NCBI GenBank assembly: GCA_903856295.1
Contig: CAIOBP010000207.1
Coordinates: forward strand, 1 to 44,522
From: an uncultured Rhodospirillales bacterium
GTDB lineage: Bacteria; Pseudomonadota; Alphaproteobacteria; Azospirillales; Azospirillaceae
DNA: 44,522 nucleotides
Direction: 5' to 3'
The translations under genes and the position numbers were made by a program. Shown piece by piece: positions 8,583 to 15,985 of the stretch. Numbering within the stretch: position 1 is the stretch's first letter; the number at the start of each line of letters is the position of its first letter. The notes below the pieces were generated by a model. It ran no database searches, was not told the DNA's origin, and was given only the letters and a program-made list of their open reading frames with translations.

Positions 8583-9056
8583 CTAGCTGCGCTCCCGCTC
8601 CAGCACTTCCAGCAGCCCCCGGCAGCCGACTTCGATCAGGTCGAGCACGCGGGTGAAGCCGCCCGGACCGCCATAATAGGGGTCGGGAACGTCGCGGGCA
8701 CCGGCCCAGGGCGCGTATTCCAGGAACAGCTTGAGCCGCCCCAGCCGCTCCGGCGGGCAAAGGCGCCGGAGTTGCCCGAGATGCCCCTGATCCATGGCCA
8801 GAATCAGGTCGAAGCTCTCGAAATCCCGCGACCGGATCTGCCGCGACCGCAGATCGTCGATCGGATAGCCCCGCGCCCGCGCCACCTCGGCCGAGCGCGG
8901 ATCGGGAGACTCGCCAGCGTGGTAGCCCTCGGTTCCGGCCGAGTCCACGCTGATCCGCCCTTCCAGCCCCGCCTCCTCGACCATGCGCCGGAACACTCCC
9001 TCGGCGGTGGGCGAACGGCAGATGTTGCCGGTACAGACAAAGAGAACCTTGATCAT
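8583..9056 (-). CDS. Low-molecular-weight protein-tyrosine phosphatase
   Basis: A 157-residue cytosolic phosphatase of the LMW-PTP/arsenate-reductase fold. The P-loop signature VCTGNICRSP contains the nucleophile Cys8 and Arg14. The general acid is Asp125 in DPYYGG, and the length is typical. In bacteria these enzymes act on phosphotyrosine, often on kinases that control polysaccharide export, but no such kinase is visible here. The gene is divergent from yggT and ends against palindromic repeat R1. Confidence 0.95.
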   Translation of the reverse strand: MIKVLFVCTGNICRSPTAEGVFRRMVEEAGLEGRISVDSAGTEGYHAGESPDPRSAEVARARGYPIDDLRSRQIRSRDFESFDLILAMDQGHLGQLRRLCPPERLGRLKLFLEYAPWAGARDVPDPYYGGPGGFTRVLDLIEVGCRGLLEVLERERS

Positions 9057-9130
9057 GGGCGAAACGCTTTCCAGGCGCGGGGGAGCGACCGTCCCATAGC
9101 ACGAACAGCGGGGTCATCGCCATCGCCCGC

Positions 9131-9159
9131 TTGCCAGTGTCCGCGCCGGGGGGTATAGC
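9131..9159 (+). promoter_or_regulatory. Candidate sigma-70 promoter for yggT-folD
   Basis: TTGCCA (9131-9136) and TATAGC (9154-9159) are separated by 17 bases, upstream of the ATG at 9193. Nothing else in the divergent spacer between the phosphatase gene and yggT looks as good. This is a consensus match only. Confidence 0.45.
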
Positions 9160-9192
9160 TGCGGCGAGCCTCGGCAATGGGCGGGACCGGCC

Positions 9193-9516
9193 ATGCATTC
9201 GTTGTTTCTCCTGATCGACACCATCATCGGACTCTACATCTGGCTGCTGATCGGATCGGCGGTGCTGAGCTGGCTGGTGGTGTTCAACGTCGTCAACACC
9301 CGCAACCGCGGGGTCATCGCCATCGGCGACTTCCTCTACCGGGTCACCGAACCGGCCCTGCGGCCGATCCGGCGATTGATGCCCCATATGGGCGGCATCG
9401 ACATCTCGCCGGTGATTCTGATTCTGCTGCTGATCTTCGCGCAGAACCTGATCAGGGAGTACGGCTTCGCTTCGTCCCACGGCTTCGGGGCGCTGGCCGG
9501 GTTCCCGGTCGCTTGA
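9193..9516 (+). CDS. YggT family membrane protein
   Basis: A 107-residue inner-membrane protein with two hydrophobic segments (about 3-28 and 70-90). They flank a basic loop with the family pattern [13 protein letters not shown]. YggT proteins are linked to membrane and osmotic functions and their biochemical role is not settled. First gene of an operon: its TGA overlaps the TTG start of the DUF167 gene, which in turn overlaps folD. The yggT-DUF167 pairing is common in proteobacteria. Confidence 0.92.
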   Translation: MHSLFLLIDTIIGLYIWLLIGSAVLSWLVVFNVVNTRNRGVIAIGDFLYRVTEPALRPIRRLMPHMGGIDISPVILILLLIFAQNLIREYGFASSHGFGALAGFPVA

Positions 9517-9845
9517 ACCTTTCACCGTTCGCGCGGGTTGCCGATGGCGTGCGGGTAACGCTGCGGGCGACACCGGGAGGATCGAGAAACGCCGTCACCG
9601 GGTTCGCCGACACCGCGAGTGGCGGCAAGGCGCTGAAGGTTTCGGTGACCGTGGTCGCCGAAGCCGGCAAGGCCAACGAGGCGGTGATCAAACTACTGGC
9701 CAAGTTGTGGCGGCTGCCGAAGTCGAGTTTTACCCTGGTCGCGGGAACCAGCGACCGCAACAAGATCATCCATCTCTCCGGAGACCCGGAGGCGCTGATG
9801 GCCATGCTTACCGGCCATCACCCCGTGGAGGACCGAAAACCATGA
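9513..9845 (+). CDS. DUF167 (YggU) family protein
   Basis: A 110-residue small alpha/beta protein of the YggU/DUF167 family, recognised by the order: [44 protein letters not shown], and [21 protein letters not shown]. Function is unknown in the family. The start is a TTG at 9513 that overlaps the yggT stop (TTGA) and has no ribosome-binding site of its own, so translational coupling is likely. The stop overlaps the folD start (ATGA at 9842-9845). Confidence 0.9.
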   Translation: MNLSPFARVADGVRVTLRATPGGSRNAVTGFADTASGGKALKVSVTVVAEAGKANEAVIKLLAKLWRLPKSSFTLVAGTSDRNKIIHLSGDPEALMAMLTGHHPVEDRKP

Positions 9846-10747
9846 GCGCACGCATCATCGATGGCAAGGGCTTCGCCGCCGGACTCCGCCAGCGGGTCGC
9901 GGGCTATGCCGCCGACCTCAAGGCCAGAACCGGCACCGTCCCCGGTCTCGCGGTGATCCTGGTCGGCGACGATCCGGCCAGCGCCGTCTACGTCCGCAAC
10001 AAGGAAAAGGCGCTGGAGTCGGCGGGGCTGCACTCCTTCGATCACCGCCTGCCCCACGACACCGCCCAGGCCGATCTGCTCAGGCTGATCGACTCCTGCA
10101 ACCGCGATCCGGCGGTGCACGGCATTCTGGTGCAATTGCCGCTGCCCAAACACATCGACACCCCAACCGTGCTTGCCGCCATCGCCCCCGAGAAGGACGC
10201 CGACGGCTTCCACGTCACCAATGCCGGCCTGCTGGCCACCGGCCGCCCCGGAGTCGTGCCCTGCACTCCCCTCGGCTGCCTGATGCTGCTGCGCGACGTG
10301 CTGGGCCGCAACCTCGCCGGCAAACGGGCCCTGGTCATCGGCCGCTCGACCATCGTCGGCCGACCGATGGCGCAGTTGCTGCTCGGTGCCGACTGCACCG
10401 TCACCATGGCCCACTCGCGCACCCGCGACCTGGATATCGAATGCAGCCATGCCGATATTCTGATCGCCGCCGTCGGCCGCCCCGAAATGGTGCGCGGCGA
10501 CTGGATCAAGCGCGGCGCCACGGTGATCGATGTCGGCATGAACCGCATTCCGCCCGACTGCGGCTCGGCGGGCGGCGGCCGGTTGGTCGGCGACGTTCAC
10601 TATGCCGAAGCCGCCGAGGTGGCGGGCGCGATCACTCCGGTTCCGGGCGGAGTCGGGCCGATGACCATCGCCTGCCTGCTGGTCAACACCCTGGCCGCCG
10701 CCTGCCGTCAGGCCGGACAGCCGGTGCCCGAGGAAGCCCTGCCGTAA
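9842..10747 (+). CDS. folD: Methylenetetrahydrofolate dehydrogenase / cyclohydrolase
   Basis: FolD interconverts 5,10-methylene-, methenyl- and 10-formyl-tetrahydrofolate in the cytoplasm, supplying one-carbon units for purines and formyl-Met-tRNA. The 301-residue protein carries the family signatures: [17 protein letters not shown] with the catalytic Lys, [17 protein letters not shown], the NADP-binding [13 protein letters not shown], and the C-terminal [15 protein letters not shown] lies about 10 bases before the ATG, which overlaps the stop of the DUF167 gene by 4 bases. It is the last gene of the yggT operon. Confidence 0.98.
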   Translation: MSARIIDGKGFAAGLRQRVAGYAADLKARTGTVPGLAVILVGDDPASAVYVRNKEKALESAGLHSFDHRLPHDTAQADLLRLIDSCNRDPAVHGILVQLPLPKHIDTPTVLAAIAPEKDADGFHVTNAGLLATGRPGVVPCTPLGCLMLLRDVLGRNLAGKRALVIGRSTIVGRPMAQLLLGADCTVTMAHSRTRDLDIECSHADILIAAVGRPEMVRGDWIKRGATVIDVGMNRIPPDCGSAGGGRLVGDVHYAEAAEVAGAITPVPGGVGPMTIACLLVNTLAAACRQAGQPVPEEALP

Positions 10748-10755
10748 CGCGCCGC

Positions 10756-11170
10756 TCAGCCCCCGGCGGGCGTCTTCTCCGACTGATACAGCCCGAGCGG
10801 GTCATGGCCGTGACCGTGGTCGGTCATGTGCATGGCCAGCATCGACTCCAGCCCCTTCTGAAGGGCGTCCAGCCCCTTCTGAAGGGTATCCGGCCCCTTC
10901 TGAAGCGCATCCTGACCTTTGCGCAGGTCGGCGACGTCCCTCTGAAGCGAGTCTTGCCCTCTCTGAAGCGCATCCTGACCGTTACGCAGGCCGGCGACGT
11001 CCTTCTGAAGGGCGTCCTGACCCCTCCTGAAAACGATCCTGAACCTTCTGGAAGGTCTCCTGCCCCTTCTGGAGGACGGAGATATCCTTCCTCATCGCCA
11101 CCTGCTCCTCGGCGATCACCTTCACCGTGGAAAGAATTTCACGCAGCAACTCGTCCGACCGGCCATCCAT
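10756..11170 (-). pseudogene. Heptad-repeat coiled-coil protein, frame broken by one base
   Basis: From ATG at 11170, with GGAG 11 bases upstream, the frame reads MDGRSDELLREILSTVKVI and continues as coiled coil. It then meets GAGGGGTCAG, where one surplus G (run at 11021-11024) shifts it to an early TAA. Ignoring that base restores a 137-residue protein ending at TGA 10756-10758. The restored part repeats a seven-residue unit, LQKGQDA with variants, interrupted by LQKDVAGLRN and LQRDVADLRK. It ends in a His-rich tail (HMTDHGHGHDPLG). An assembly error, a true mutation, or a +1 ribosomal shift would all fit. Function unknown. Confidence 0.7.
10850..11065 (-). repeat. Degenerate 21-bp tandem repeat encoding heptads
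   Basis: On the minus strand the unit CTTCAGAAGGGGCTGGACGC and close variants recur about every 21 bases. Each encodes LQKG-x-D-(A/S/T). At least seven copies are seen, some spaced by a longer unit with GGACGTCGCC-GACCTGCG. Repeats of this kind slip easily, and the one-base frame break of the host gene sits at their 5' edge. Confidence 0.75.
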
Positions 11171-11248
11171 GGGGAGATCTCCGACAACTCCAGGGCTTGA
11201 TGATACTCCGTCCCCGGCGATTCCGCCAGTCCGCCGCCGCTGCCTGTC

Positions 11249-12106
11249 TCACCACCATCCGATCTTGCGGCCCAGCAAAAACGCCAAGCCGGCCGCCGCC
11301 GCGACCATCGGCAGCAGGTGGAGATAGAAGGCATAGGAGGCCGCCGGGCGCCAGCGATCGACCAGTTTCTCGCGGCCGCCGGGACCGATCATCGCCTCGA
11401 GTTTCCGGAGTTTAAGGTGAAGGTCCGGACTTTCCGCCAGCTTCAGCCCCTGATCGAGAGCCGCGCGGGCCAGCACCGGATTGCCGACCGACATGAAGTA
11501 GCGAGCCTGATGCCGGAGCAGACCGGCATTGACATCGCGGGGTTGCTCGCCGCCCAGCATGTTGCGTTTCAGAATCACGAAGGTCCAGACCGGCCCCAGC
11601 GGCAGCCCCCACCAGCCAAGCAGCCAGGTCAACCCCGAGGCGCGCAGACCGCTGGCATCGGCGCAACGGCGGCAGAACACGCCCTGAACCGGGCTGCGCA
11701 AGGTCCCCAGCCCATAGCTGACCGCCCGCCAGAACACGACGTAACGGGGTTGCACCGTCACCACCCCACAGCGGGAACAGGCGATCGGCTCCAACAGCGG
11801 CGTCCGGCCCGGGGCGCGAGCCGCCGCCGGTTGCTGCGGCCCCGCCGCCCGCGACGGCGCCGGCTGGGAACGTTCGAGCGTTCCGGCGTCGTAGGCGGCA
11901 CGGGCCTGGGCGTCCATCAGCACGCGGTAGGCCTCGTTTAGGTGCTGAAAAGCGACCTTGGCATCTTCGCTCTGGTTATGGTCGGGGTGGACCAGGAGGG
12001 CCTTTTGGCGAAACGCATGCTTGATCTGGTCGCTCGACGCCGTCACCGGCACCTGGAGCGCCGCGTAGTAGCCTTTCATGTCCCGTTTCATCGGCCGCTC
12101 GGCCAT
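11249..12106 (-). CDS. Membrane-anchored J-domain protein with zinc ribbon
   Basis: A 285-residue protein. Residues 10-75 form a J domain with the HPD triad (His40-Pro41-Asp42), which stimulates Hsp70 ATPase. A Pro/Ala linker follows. Two CxxC pairs (Cys110/113 and Cys145/148) form a likely zinc ribbon. Hydrophobic segments at about 158-180 and near the C-terminus (YAFYLHLLPMVAAAAGLAFLLG) should anchor it in the inner membrane. A region resembling a tetratricopeptide helix pair lies between them. I chose the ATG at 12106 with GAGGCGG upstream; a TTG at 12136 is possible. It is not DnaJ itself, which has four CxxCxGxG repeats. Divergent from accA. Confidence 0.85.
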   Translation of the reverse strand: MAERPMKRDMKGYYAALQVPVTASSDQIKHAFRQKALLVHPDHNQSEDAKVAFQHLNEAYRVLMDAQARAAYDAGTLERSQPAPSRAAGPQQPAAARAPGRTPLLEPIACSRCGVVTVQPRYVVFWRAVSYGLGTLRSPVQGVFCRRCADASGLRASGLTWLLGWWGLPLGPVWTFVILKRNMLGGEQPRDVNAGLLRHQARYFMSVGNPVLARAALDQGLKLAESPDLHLKLRKLEAMIGPGGREKLVDRWRPAASYAFYLHLLPMVAAAAGLAFLLGRKIGWW

Positions 12107-12340
12107 TTCCGCCTCGTCTCCGAATCCTTTTCCCAATCCAAACCCCGGAACCGCCCATCACAGCGCTCCCGGCCATGATAGCAGCGATCCCCGACCGTGA
12201 CACCGCCCCTGTTGGCCGCCCCCAGGCGCGGCAATCTGTCAACACCGGGCCCGGATGAGCGTCCCGCTCCCCTTTTGTATGGCGTGACGCAGCGCAGCGT
12301 GGTAGGAAAAACACCGGCCCTTATCCGGTATTTGGCGATC

Positions 12341-13297
12341 ATGCTGACCTTTCTGGAATTCGAAAAACCAATCGCGGAACTCGAAAGCAAGATCGAGGAG
12401 CTGCGTCATCTCACCCACAACGGCGATATCAACATCGCCGAAGAGGTGAGTAAACTTCAGGTCAAGGTGGACAAGCTGCTGCGGCAAACCTATGCCAAGC
12501 TGCTGCCCTCCCAGAAAGTGCAGGTGGCGCGCCACCCCAACCGGCCGCATTTCAGCGACTATGTCGCGGCCCTGGTCGAAGATTTCACGCCGCTGGCCGG
12601 CGACCGCGGATTCGCCGAGGATCAGGCGATCATCGGCGGCATCGGCCGCTTCCGCGGCTATTCCGTAATGATCATGGGACAGGAAAAGGGCAACGACACC
12701 GAGTCCCGGGTCAAACATAATTTCGGCATGGCCAAGCCCGAGGGCTACCGCAAGGCCCAGCGCCTGATGAACATGGCCGAACGCTTCAAGCTGCCGGTGA
12801 TCACGCTGGTCGATACCGCCGGCGCCTACCCCGGCGTCGGTGCCGAGCAGCGCGGTCAGGCCGAAGCGATCGCCCGCGGCATCGAAGCCTGCCTGCGAAT
12901 CAAGGTGCCGCTGGTCTCGGTGATCATCGGCGAGGGGGGATCGGGCGGCGCCATCGCCGTTGCCGCCGGCGACCGGGTGATGATGCTCGAGCATTCGATC
13001 TATTCGGTGATTTCCCCCGAGGGCTGCGCCTCGATTCTCTGGCGGAACGGCTCGCTGGCCAGCGAGGCCGCGATCGCGTTGCGCCTCACCGCGCAGGACC
13101 TCAAGGAACTGGCGGTGATCGACACCGTGGTGCCCGAGCCGATCGGTGGCGCCCACCGCGACCCGCTGGCCGCCATGACCGCCGTCGGCGACGCCATCGA
13201 GGAAGCCCTGAACGAACTGCGCGACGAGTCGGGTCCGAGCCTGCGCGGCCGGCGCCGGGAGAAATACTTGGCCATGGGTCAAAAAGGGCTGTCCTGA
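12341..13297 (+). CDS. accA: Acetyl-CoA carboxylase carboxyltransferase subunit alpha
   Basis: AccA forms the carboxyltransferase with AccD and transfers the carboxyl group from biotin to acetyl-CoA, giving malonyl-CoA for fatty acid synthesis. The 318-residue protein is full length. It begins MLTFLEFEKPIAELESKI and carries the crotonase-fold motifs GRFRGYSVMIMGQEKG, FGMAKPEGYRKAQRLM, LVDTAGAYPGVGAEQRGQ and IIGEGGSGGAIA. The ATG at 12341 matches the family start. accB and accC lie 26 kb away on the other strand; accD is not in the window. Confidence 0.98.
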   Translation: MLTFLEFEKPIAELESKIEELRHLTHNGDINIAEEVSKLQVKVDKLLRQTYAKLLPSQKVQVARHPNRPHFSDYVAALVEDFTPLAGDRGFAEDQAIIGGIGRFRGYSVMIMGQEKGNDTESRVKHNFGMAKPEGYRKAQRLMNMAERFKLPVITLVDTAGAYPGVGAEQRGQAEAIARGIEACLRIKVPLVSVIIGEGGSGGAIAVAAGDRVMMLEHSIYSVISPEGCASILWRNGSLASEAAIALRLTAQDLKELAVIDTVVPEPIGGAHRDPLAAMTAVGDAIEEALNELRDESGPSLRGRRREKYLAMGQKGLS

Positions 13298-13339
13298 GCG
13301 GCGCGCTCGAGTCGCCCCGCCGGCCGAGGAGCAATGGCG

Positions 13340-13741
13340 ATGCCCGGGTCCCTATGCTCGCGTTTTTGGCTGGGCTTCGCCGGCTTGAACGGTGCGGTTG
13401 CAGTGGCCATGGACGCCCTCGCCCGCCATCATTTCGACCCGGTGACCGGCGCCCACGCCCGCGAGTTGATCCAGATCGCCACGAAATATCAGGGCCTGCA
13501 TGCCCTGGCTCTTTTAGCGTTGGTGCTGCTGGTGGAACGGGCCGGAACCGGCTGGGCGGCATGGGCGCTGCGCATCTCGGGATGGGCGTTCGTCGCCGGC
13601 ACCCTTCTGTTTTGCTTCACTCTTTACGGTCTGGCCTTCGAGTGCCCGCTCGCGCACCCCGCCGTGACGCCCCTGGGCGGCGGCACCTTCATTGCCGGCT
13701 GGCTGGGACTGCTGGTCGCGGCCATCGCCTGGAAACGGTAA
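13340..13741 (+). CDS. DUF423 family membrane protein
   Basis: A 133-residue inner-membrane protein with four hydrophobic segments. It matches the DUF423 (YgdD) pattern: an N-terminal GLNGAVAVAMDALARHHF, YQGLHALALLALVLL in the second helix, and a C-terminal PLGGGTFIAGWLGLL. No biochemical function is established for the family. There are ATGs at 13334 and 13340. AGGAG at 13327-13331 is too close to the first and ideally spaced (8 bases) for the second, so I use 13340. It follows accA by about 40 bases and may be cotranscribed. Confidence 0.88.
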   Translation: MPGSLCSRFWLGFAGLNGAVAVAMDALARHHFDPVTGAHARELIQIATKYQGLHALALLALVLLVERAGTGWAAWALRISGWAFVAGTLLFCFTLYGLAFECPLAHPAVTPLGGGTFIAGWLGLLVAAIAWKR

Positions 13742-13775
13742 CCGGCACGCCCGCCCCGCGACACGGCGTATATTT

Positions 13776-14111
13776 TCAGGCTACCGCCGCCATCGCTCCG
13801 CCGCTGATGCGCGCCCCGGCCAGCGGATACAGCGATCCCAGCGTCGACATCACCTCCACGGCCTGAGTGCCGTTCAGGGAATAATAGATGCTCTGGGCAT
13901 TGCGCCGCGTGCGCACCAGCCGGTCCCGCCGCAATCGGGCCAAATGTTGGGACAGGGCGGACTGGCTGAGGCTGACCAATTCTTCGAGCTGGCCGACAGT
14001 CTTCTCGCCTTTGGCCAGATGACAGAGAATCATCAACCGGCGCTCATTGCCCATCGCCTTGAGCAGTACGCTCGCTTCCCGGGCGTTGACTTGCAACTCA
14101 TCGATTCTCAT
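13776..14111 (-). CDS. ArsR family transcriptional regulator
   Basis: A 111-residue winged-helix repressor. The helix-turn-helix spans about residues 38-66 (TVGQLEELVSLSQSALSQHL), followed by the wing (RTRRNAQSIYYSL). The sequence resembles the NolR/BigR/SqrR branch. BigR and SqrR sense sulfide or persulfide through two cysteines, but here only Cys30 (ILCHLAK) is present. That makes thiol switching within one chain unlikely. It is divergent from a TusA-like gene, so sulfur-related regulation is a reasonable guess. The shared spacer contains an AT-rich ttattaattaat block at 14168-14179. Confidence 0.9.
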   Translation of the reverse strand: MRIDELQVNAREASVLLKAMGNERRLMILCHLAKGEKTVGQLEELVSLSQSALSQHLARLRRDRLVRTRRNAQSIYYSLNGTQAVEVMSTLGSLYPLAGARISGGAMAAVA

Positions 14112-14247
14112 AGTGCCCCGTCCGACATGTTCGGCCGGTCGCCCATGGCGTCCCGGCGGAAGGTGCTTATTAATTAATCGATCTGCCTAATTTTGTCCAC
14201 CCAAGACCGGATTCACGTCACAATTCGCCGTATTCGGCTCGCACCGA

Positions 14248-14508
14248 GTGTCAACCCCCATGGCCCCGACCCACCTCGACGCCAAAGGCCTGCTGTGTCC
14301 GCTGCCGGTGTTGCGCGCACGCAAGGCATTGAAATCTCTGGAAGTTGGCGACATCCTGATTGTCGAGACCACCGATGCCGCCTCGCCTGCCGACTTTACC
14401 GCCTTCTGCACCGCCACCGGGGACCGCCTGCTGCGATCCGAGGCCGATGGCGGGACATACCGATTCGAAATCGAGAAGGCCGCCCCCGCGCAACGCCCGG
14501 AAACCTGA
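14248..14508 (+). CDS. TusA-family sulfur carrier protein
   Basis: An 82-86 residue protein of the TusA/SirA fold. The signature LDAKGLLCPLPVLRARKAL contains the CPxP motif whose cysteine carries a persulfide in sulfur transfer. TusA-family proteins serve tRNA 2-thiouridylation, sulfur oxidation or selenium metabolism, and the sequence alone does not decide among these. A GTG at 14248 and an ATG at 14260 are in frame, and the family start fits the ATG slightly better. It is divergent from the ArsR regulator. Confidence 0.92.
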   Translation: MSTPMAPTHLDAKGLLCPLPVLRARKALKSLEVGDILIVETTDAASPADFTAFCTATGDRLLRSEADGGTYRFEIEKAAPAQRPET

Positions 14509-14603
14509 CCCGCTCCCATCCGATTTCCCATGAACTTTTCCGCGCATTCTGGAAAGATGGGGCTCCGCGCAGGCGGAACCGTCAGTAACCGGCCGCGACT
14601 CCC

Positions 14604-15532
14604 ATGACCACCGCGCTTTACACCCATCCGGCCTGCCTCGAGCACGACACCGGCCTTGGCCATCCGGAATGCCCCGAGCGCCTGCGGGCCGTGCTCGACG
14701 TTCTGGAGACCGAGCCGTTCGCCCCGCTCGTGTGGCGAGTCGCGCCGCCGGCCGAAATCGGGCAGATCGCCCTGGTCCATCACCGGAGCTACATCGACCG
14801 CGTGTTCGCCACGGTGCCGAAGCACGGCCACGCCGGCCTCGACGCCGACACCATCGTCTCGCCCGGTTCCGGAGAGGCGGCCCTGCGCGCCGCCGGAGCC
14901 CTGTGCGCCGCCGTCGACGCCGTGATGAGCGGCGAAATCGGCAACGCCTTCTGCGCCGTGCGCCCGCCGGGTCACCATGCCGAATCCCGCGAGGCCATGG
15001 GCTTTTGCCTGTTCAACAATGTGGCGATCGGCGCCGCCCACGCCCGCGCCGTCCACGGCCTGAAACGGGTGGCGATCATCGATTTCGACGTCCATCACGG
15101 CAACGGCACTCAAGAGTTCTGTGAGCATGAATCCGGACTGTTCTACGCCTCGACCCATCAATGGCCGCTCTATCCCGGCACCGGCAACGTTCGCGAGCGC
15201 GGCGATTTCAACAACATCGTCAACGCGCCGCTCCGGCCGATGTCCGGTTCCCCGGAGTTCCGCCACACCTGACCAAGAGCGTGCTGCCGGCCATGGAAGA
15301 GTTCGAGCCCGAATTGATCTTGATTTCCGCCGGCTTCGACGGCCATTCCCACGACCCGCTGGCCGCCCTGCATCTGGTCGAGGATGATTTCATCTGGGCC
15401 ACCCGCAAGCTTGGCGACCTTGCCCGCCGTCACTGCCGCGGCCGCATCGTCTCGACGCTTGAAGGCGGCTACAATCTGACCGCCCTGGCCAGCAGCTGCG
15501 CCGCTCACGTCCGTGAACTGATGGCCCTTTGA
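14604..15532 (+). pseudogene. Histone deacetylase family protein, frameshifted
   Basis: A class II-type deacetylase (HDAC/AcuC/acetylpolyamine amidohydrolase fold) in two frames. The first frame (14604-15272) carries HPECPERLRAVL, RPPGHHAE, GFCLFNNVA and the zinc-site segment DFDVHHGNGTQ. It then ends SGSPEFRHT-stop. The correct continuation, LTKSVLPAMEEFEPELILIS, then GFDGH and EGGYN, lies one frame over and ends at 15532. One base appears to be missing near 15264-15268 (ttccgccacacctg, where another c would give Phe-Arg-His-His-Leu). Restored length is about 309 residues, normal for the family. Sequencing error or recent mutation cannot be told apart here. Confidence 0.88.
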
Positions 15533-15555
15533 CCCACATCACGGAAGCCCCCCCC

Positions 15556-15810
15556 ATGACCGCCCTCCCCCCACTTCCCGCCGACATCGCCGCCCTCAGT
15601 TTCGAGGATGCGCTGGCCGAGCTTGAACGCATTGTCCGCCAGTTGGAGGACGGCCGCGCCAAGCTCGACGACGCCATCGCCGCTTACGAGCGCGGCACCG
15701 CGCTGAAACAGCACTGCGAGGCCAAGCTGCGGGAAGCCCAGGCCAAAATCGACCGCATCACCGTCGCCGCCGACGGCACCATCGGCAGCGATCCGGCGCG
15801 CGTGGAGTGA
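15556..15810 (+). CDS. xseB: Exodeoxyribonuclease VII small subunit
   Basis: XseB is the small helical subunit that joins XseA in the exonuclease VII complex, which degrades single-stranded DNA. The 84-residue protein shows the family core: SFEDALAELERIVRQLEDG, LDDAIAAYERGTALKQHCEAKL and AQAKIDRI. I chose the ATG at 15556; a TTG at 15529 in the same frame overlaps the deacetylase gene. xseA is not in the window. The stop lies within an 18-bp direct repeat. Confidence 0.95.
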   Translation: MTALPPLPADIAALSFEDALAELERIVRQLEDGRAKLDDAIAAYERGTALKQHCEAKLREAQAKIDRITVAADGTIGSDPARVE

Positions 15811-15834
15811 CACGCGATCCGGGAGTGACACGCG
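15804..15834. repeat. Short tandem duplication across the xseB stop
   Basis: GGAGTGACACGCG occurs at 15804-15816 and again at 15822-15834, an 18-bp period. The first copy contains the xseB stop codon. It looks like a recent replication-slippage duplication. Confidence 0.7.
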
Positions 15835-15985
15835 CGACGCCGCTCGACACTGGACGCCCGGAAACCGGCATGGCATGCTTTCCCCCGTTCGCACATAAGG
15901 GAAATCGCCTACCTGCTTCGGCATTGCTTGCCACGAACGCCGACGACCGGGACAGTCGCCTTGAGCAAAGATACGGAACCGTGTG

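Noticed and set aside
15240-15290. Programmed ribosomal frameshift in the deacetylase gene
   Set aside because: There is no slippery heptamer at the break and the family does not use frameshifting. A deletion or sequencing error is simpler.
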